Shown here piece after piece: positions 59,691 to 64,000 of a DNA stretch of 64,000 bases. Under the pieces are notes generated by a model. That model saw only the letters and a program-made list of their open reading frames with translations, did not search any database and was not told the DNA's origin. Where the stretch lies: the NCBI GenBank assembly GCA_025603075.1, contig MU626317.1, forward strand, positions 46,250 through 110,249, read 5' to 3'. The translations under genes and the position numbers were made by a program. Position 1 is the first letter of the stretch, and the number at the start of each line of letters is the position of its first letter. Source of the DNA: Neoconidiobolus thromboides FSU 785. Taxonomy: Eukaryota; Entomophthoromycota; Entomophthoromycetes; Entomophthorales; Neoconidiobolaceae.

Positions 59691-60763
59691 TATGACAAAA
59701 AAATCAAACAAAGAGTCTCATTAAGAATTTACTTTACTGTCTCCCTTTACTCTATCTGTATGTTTTTAGGTCTTTTTTTCTATTTAATTGATTCAATACT
59801 TAATTACTTACAACTTCATAGCGACTTACAATATACATTTGGTACTTTTGGTACCATTCTAATCGCTTTGGGTTTCTTGTGTAACTCTATTTTGGTGCTT
59901 ATAACTCATATTTTGGTAAATCAAGGACTTGTATCAAGATGGAATAGATTCTATAGTAAAGTTAAAACTTTCTTTTGATAAAAACAATTTATACAATAAG
60001 GGGAATTGAAAATCCAAACTTTACAATTTAACATAAGCAGCAATAAGTAAGAAGAGACATACTGATCCTTTTGTAATTTTATTTTTGATTTTTTAGCATC
60101 AATTATGGTATTGAACAAAACGAATCTTGAGTTTCCCATTTTTTGCTTTGTAATTTATTAAATATTAATAAATAACCAAAGAAATAGTGGAAATGAGCTT
60201 AGTGTTGCCTATTACTATACTCATATATTAGTCCATTGTAAGAAAAAGATTTATGTAGTTAGCTTTTTCGTAAATAAAAATTGAAATGTTTATACTGTTA
60301 GAATAATTTAGAAACCCTTATCATGTTTTTGTTTATGTGCTCTCTCTTACACTCTTGGTATTCTTTAATTTTCCATTTATTTGATCATTATCATTATTAT
60401 TAATCGAAGTGAAGCACCATTAACTCAAAAAATTAGATCTACAGTTGAAGAAATGAATTGTTTTTCACAGTAAATGAATTTCATTCTAAAATCGATTTAT
60501 CTTATAAAAAAAGTATGCTTTAAGATAGCAAGAAAATGAGGCAGAAAGATAAATAAAGGAAACCTTAAAATCTTGTTAAAGTTTGTAAAATCAATCGGGA
60601 TCAAATGTTTATATTTATCACTTTGAGCATGTTAAATTCAACTTAAACAAGTTGCCTAATCTCATGGTGTATGAATTAATTTTATTTTTGGTTAAAGTAT
60701 ATCTGTCCCAACTCTTTTGCGAAGCAGTTAGCGGTATTTTTGCAGTTAAATTATTTGTTTAAA

Positions 60764-60859
60764 TGAGGACTGTTTTTTTTGATCTCATTACTTTTTCCAT
60801 TTTTAAGCGCTATTTGGGTGGAAAGATTATTGGTAAAATTCTTAAAAAATACATCCCTA
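60764..60859 (+). mobile_element. Palindromic TA-type MITE, copy 17
   Basis: TGAGGACTGT to ACATCCCTA, slightly shortened near the right arm. The core is AAGCGCTATTTGGGTGGAAA. Confidence 0.85.
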
Positions 60860-62395
60860 AATGCTTCCTTTAAGAATCAATATTTTGGCAGAATTTATAC
60901 ACAAATCTTTAAAACAATAACTAAACTTTTTACAAAATAGTTGGAACAACTGTAAGTAAGCTCTTATTCCTCTTGAAATGGTGAGGTGTCAAGTGTTTTA
61001 TTAGATAAAACGAAGGTTGAATACTTAAGTTAGAGAGCTTAAGGTACAGAGTTTTTATAAGGGGATATCTAGTAATATAGGAATCAGGTTCAAGGATTAC
61101 CTATCTTTAAAAGAATTAGAGGGGCAAGATTATATCTATCCCACTTCTATTCTTCAGATATATATCCGCATAACGACGAGGGCGTTTTTTAAATGATTTA
61201 ATTTTTGATTGTTATCAATTAAGGATTTTCTAATGAAGTGTTATTTCAAAAGTAGCCAGTTTTAATAAAATCACTGTGGTGGTGCAGTTTGCAGCATTTA
61301 AGTATTTTGCTCAAAAGTGATTGTCTTTAAAAATAAGAAATATGAGTGTTGTAACTAAAAAATCATCCATGTTTTAGTCTAAGTATACAATCGCTTTTAT
61401 AATGACTTTACAACTTCAGATTGATTTTATATTAGCAGTCCAGCTGGTTCACTTCAAATCGGAAATAATAGTAATGCTTTTTAAAGTCACCTATTTGGTT
61501 GATTGATTTTGTTTAATTAACAATTTGGATTGAAGTTTATAATGTTAAACTAAAAGATTAATTAAAAAGAAATCTAAACTGGTATATTACCCGTTTTGAT
61601 TATTGCTACTGCTAATATCTCTTTCTTATATTGGTGATGTTAAATTTCGATTATTTAAAGGCATTTTAAAACAATAGAAAACTAAAAGGTTTAGGAATTT
61701 TCAATCTTCACCTTTTAAATTTGGTACAAAAATATTTTAGCAGTAAAATTAAGATAATAAGAGAAAATTAGTAAGTTAATTTATAAGCTATGTTTTATTA
61801 AAATATGGGGAAAATTATTAATTGAAAATTTTAACCGAATTCTAGAATTTCGGCTTAATTTTTTTAAAACAAGCTGTTTTTATTTTCAACTTGGATGATT
61901 GAGTCAGTTGCAATTGAAAATTAGCAATTTTTGGCTTATTTTTTCAAAAGTTGTAATTGGACAACTTCAGTTAAAAATGAATCAATTTAAAAGGGACTAT
62001 GCCTAGGTAAGTTTAAATGGCACCTAAAAAAATGGAACAAAGCCCCAGAAATTATGTCAAATGGTTAAAAATAAGCACAACTAAATTGACTATTCTCTTA
62101 TGAATTAATTTAATTCCGAACATAAATTTCTTTTTATCATTTACAATGTCTATCCTTCCTACAAAGTTAATTATCTAATAAAGTGTTTTATAGCTTATAT
62201 TTTGTTTGTATGAGGTATAATGCCTTGGTTGCAATTGAATACTATAATGGTGATAGTCAGGTTCATTATTAGATAGTGTATAGGTTTTAGTACGTTAGTA
62301 CTTTAATTTCTTTTTAAAAGACTTATTATCACTAATACGGAATTTGATCTAAATAATTTGAGAATAATTAATTAATTTTATAAATCATTAGTACC

Positions 62396-62428
62396 ATGTT
62401 AATGTTCATGAAAGTAATAACTATTTAA
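62396..62428 (+). promoter_or_regulatory. Upstream ORF in receptor leader (paralogue 4)
   Basis: Ten codons, MLMFMKVITI, then stop, 55 bases before the receptor ATG. It shares M.MFMK and exact length with the frame at 56815 although the last four codons differ. Confidence 0.45.
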
Positions 62429-62483
62429 AAAAAGCTCATTTACCAATACTATTTTCTTTTATCCTAATTTACTACATTCTTAA

Positions 62484-63398
62484 ATGATAAACGAAAATCC
62501 CTATGGTAATATATCAGCACCTGTTGGCATAGCGTCTATAATAACCAATATCATCCTTCTTTATTTAGCAACAAAGATAAAGGAACCTACACGAGATTTA
62601 AAATTAGTGATGTTAATAGCATCTATTGAACTTTTGGCTCCTTTGGTTTCAATATCTGATATAGCAGCTACGGTAATGAGAGAAGAAGATGCAGTCAATG
62701 ATCCTAAATTATGTCAATACTTAGGCTTATTTACAATCTTATTGATATTATGTCAGTTTATTGTTTCTGCTTTTCTAGCATTAGAAAGGTTAAATATTGT
62801 TGTTAAAATTAGATACATGAGATATATATTTATATCAGGGATTTTATCATTAGCGTTTCATCTAATGATGACAATATACTTAGCTGTTAGTTTCGAATTC
62901 CTTCCACAAACTGCAAAGTTAGTTTGTTTGATATATCCCGAAACTTCATTGATCTCAAGTATAGCATTTTATCATTTTATAACTATCTCATTTACAAGTC
63001 TAATAATAATAATAGCTTGCTATATAAAGCTAGGTTATTATCTAAGCGACTACACTAAATTTTTAACTATTGATAATGCAGAGCCAAACTTTGATGGGGC
63101 AAAAAAAATCAAACGAAGAGCCTCATTAAGAATTTACTTTACTGTCTCCCTTTACTCTATCTGTATGTTTTTAGGTCTTTTTTTCTATTTAATTGATTCA
63201 ATACTTAATTACTTACAAATTCATAGCGACTTACAATATACATTTGGTACTTTTGCTACCATTCTAATCGCTCTAGGCTTTTTGTCCAACTCTATTTTGG
63301 TGCTTACAACACATACTCTGATAAATCAAGAACTTCTATTAGAATGGAAAAAATTGTGTAGTAAAATCATAAGCTTTTTTATGAACATAAATAATTAA
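62484..63398 (+). CDS. Rhodopsin-like seven-helix receptor (paralogue 4)
   Basis: A single frame of 304 codons (MINENPYGNISAPVG). Seven helices, Cys77 in KLCQYLGLF and Cys148 in KLVCLIYP are present, and helix 3 ends LALERLNIV. Helix 6 is preceded by the basic loop GAKKIKRRASLRIYF, and helix 7 has LGFLSNSILVLTTHT. It is the intact counterpart of the pseudogene at 58878. The stretch 63122-63273 is nearly identical to 59717-59868. Function as in the other family members is inferred from fold; ligand and G protein are unknown. Confidence 0.86.
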   Translation: MINENPYGNISAPVGIASIITNIILLYLATKIKEPTRDLKLVMLIASIELLAPLVSISDIAATVMREEDAVNDPKLCQYLGLFTILLILCQFIVSAFLALERLNIVVKIRYMRYIFISGILSLAFHLMMTIYLAVSFEFLPQTAKLVCLIYPETSLISSIAFYHFITISFTSLIIIIACYIKLGYYLSDYTKFLTIDNAEPNFDGAKKIKRRASLRIYFTVSLYSICMFLGLFFYLIDSILNYLQIHSDLQYTFGTFATILIALGFLSNSILVLTTHTLINQELLLEWKKLCSKIISFFMNINN

Positions 63399-64000
63399 TA
63401 CAACAAGAGTAATAATATTTTAAAATACACAAGGATAATGGCATCGATAGTGAAACAGATGCCAATATACTAACTCTATTGTTGTTTTTAAATCAATAAC
63501 TAGAATCAAAAAAAGTTTTATTACTTTATAACAAGCATATGTTGAGAACTATAAAACAATACAATAAATTAATAAAGTGTTTGAATAGATGGGAATGTCC
63601 GAATTGATTTCATTTTTTTTACTAAAAACCAAAGGTATCCAACATAATTTTAAATTATTTTGTTATAATTTATATTATAAGTTAGCAGAATTTCTATTGA
63701 ACTTAATAAAAATTCTCAAACCAGCAAGATTTTTACTAGTATAATTTATATATTGATATTAACTAAAGCTGTAATATATAAATAAATACGTATTTCTATA
63801 CAATTTCATTGAAAACATTTATTAACTGCTTTATAAGTAATGTTGCAGATTTGGTATCAGATGAATAAATTACTTTAATGTCATAACTACTGTGGAACAT
63901 CGGTTTATTAGCTTCATGATTGATTATAACATAACAATCACTTAGATTGTCGTGTTCTCGAGTTCAGAGATAATCAATCCAATGCTCTTAGTTTAATTTG
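63399..64000. other. Non-coding end of window
   Basis: The 3' flank of the last receptor gene. No exon or MITE copy is seen. Confidence 0.55.

Larger units (their letters stand above)
58878..59978 (+). pseudogene. Receptor paralogue broken by two MITE insertions
   Basis: The frame begins like its neighbours (MINANLYGNILEPIDLIS) and keeps KLCQYLGLF and LVSERLNIA (helices 1-4). It is interrupted within the loop before helix 5 at 59330-59428 by a MITE. Helix 5 sequence resumes at 59431, with a small deletion and frameshift around 59553. A second MITE (59590-59690) follows in the third cytoplasmic loop, and helices 6-7 continue to a normal stop at 59978. Each insertion is bordered by TA, and removing one TA plus the element restores alignment with the intact gene at 62484. 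A full receptor cannot be made. The last third is almost identical over about 150 bp to that intact gene, more similar than the 5' half. Confidence 0.92.
59979..62483. other. Spacer between array members
   Basis: 2.5 kb without a supported gene. It holds one MITE (60764-60859), and near its end the conserved leader with an upstream ORF (62396-62428). A less A+T-rich stretch at 60950-61200 contains no usable frame. Confidence 0.55.

Noticed and set aside
1-64000. tRNA, rRNA or CRISPR features
   Set aside because: By-eye search for tRNA B-box-like GGTTCRA contexts and regularly spaced repeats found nothing convincing; the dispersed repeats are MITEs.

Overview
The window is a compact, strongly A+T-rich fungal nuclear segment. 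Many genes carry short introns (about 45-150 bp, mostly GT..AG). Gene content points to an early-diverging fungus, and a Conidiobolus-like (Entomophthorales) lineage is my best guess. The reasons are a private family of rhodopsin-like seven-helix receptors, an MTA1-type adenine methyltransferase next to a decaying cytosine methyltransferase, and an AA11-type polysaccharide monooxygenase. The lineage is inferred from gene content, not from a search.

Layout. 1-1.9 kb is repeat-bearing non-coding DNA. 1.9-7.3 kb holds three plus-strand genes: an SPX-RING ubiquitin ligase ending in a CaaX box, a membrane-anchored spermidine-synthase-like protein, and an MT-A70 methyltransferase. 7.4-9.6 kb (minus) is peroxisomal acyl-CoA oxidase ending in AKL. 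11.7-14.0 kb (plus) is a secreted AA11-like LPMO followed by RNA polymerase III subunit Rpc25. 15.1-26.7 kb (minus) is PRP8, one uninterrupted frame of 3867 codons containing four inteins; without them Prp8 would be 2355 residues, the normal size. 27.7-28.9 kb (minus) is a heat-shock-factor-type regulator. 31.3-36.7 kb (minus) carries two receptor paralogues. 37.2-42.2 kb (minus) is a DNMT1-like cytosine methyltransferase pseudogene. 42.9-45.2 kb (plus) is RAD4/XPC. 45.3-48.9 kb (minus) is a flavocytochrome-b2-type L-lactate dehydrogenase and a D-serine-dehydratase-family enzyme. 51.6 and 54.8 kb carry two genes of unknown function. 56.9-63.4 kb (plus) is a tandem array of three receptor paralogues, the middle one destroyed by two insertions of a short palindromic element.

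A ~100 bp palindromic, TA-flanked MITE (TGGGGATGT...ACATCCCCA) occurs 17 times, including once inside an intron and twice inside the receptor pseudogene. A second, rarer palindromic element occurs twice. No tRNA, rRNA or CRISPR array was recognised.

The most notable points are: (i) four inteins in one Prp8, two of them at sites where the host +1 residue differs from human and yeast Prp8 and is now a splicing nucleophile; (ii) an intact adenine methyltransferase of the 6mA type alongside a dead 5mC methyltransferase; (iii) the receptor array with a length-conserved 10-codon upstream ORF, MITE disruption and a likely gene-conversion tract.
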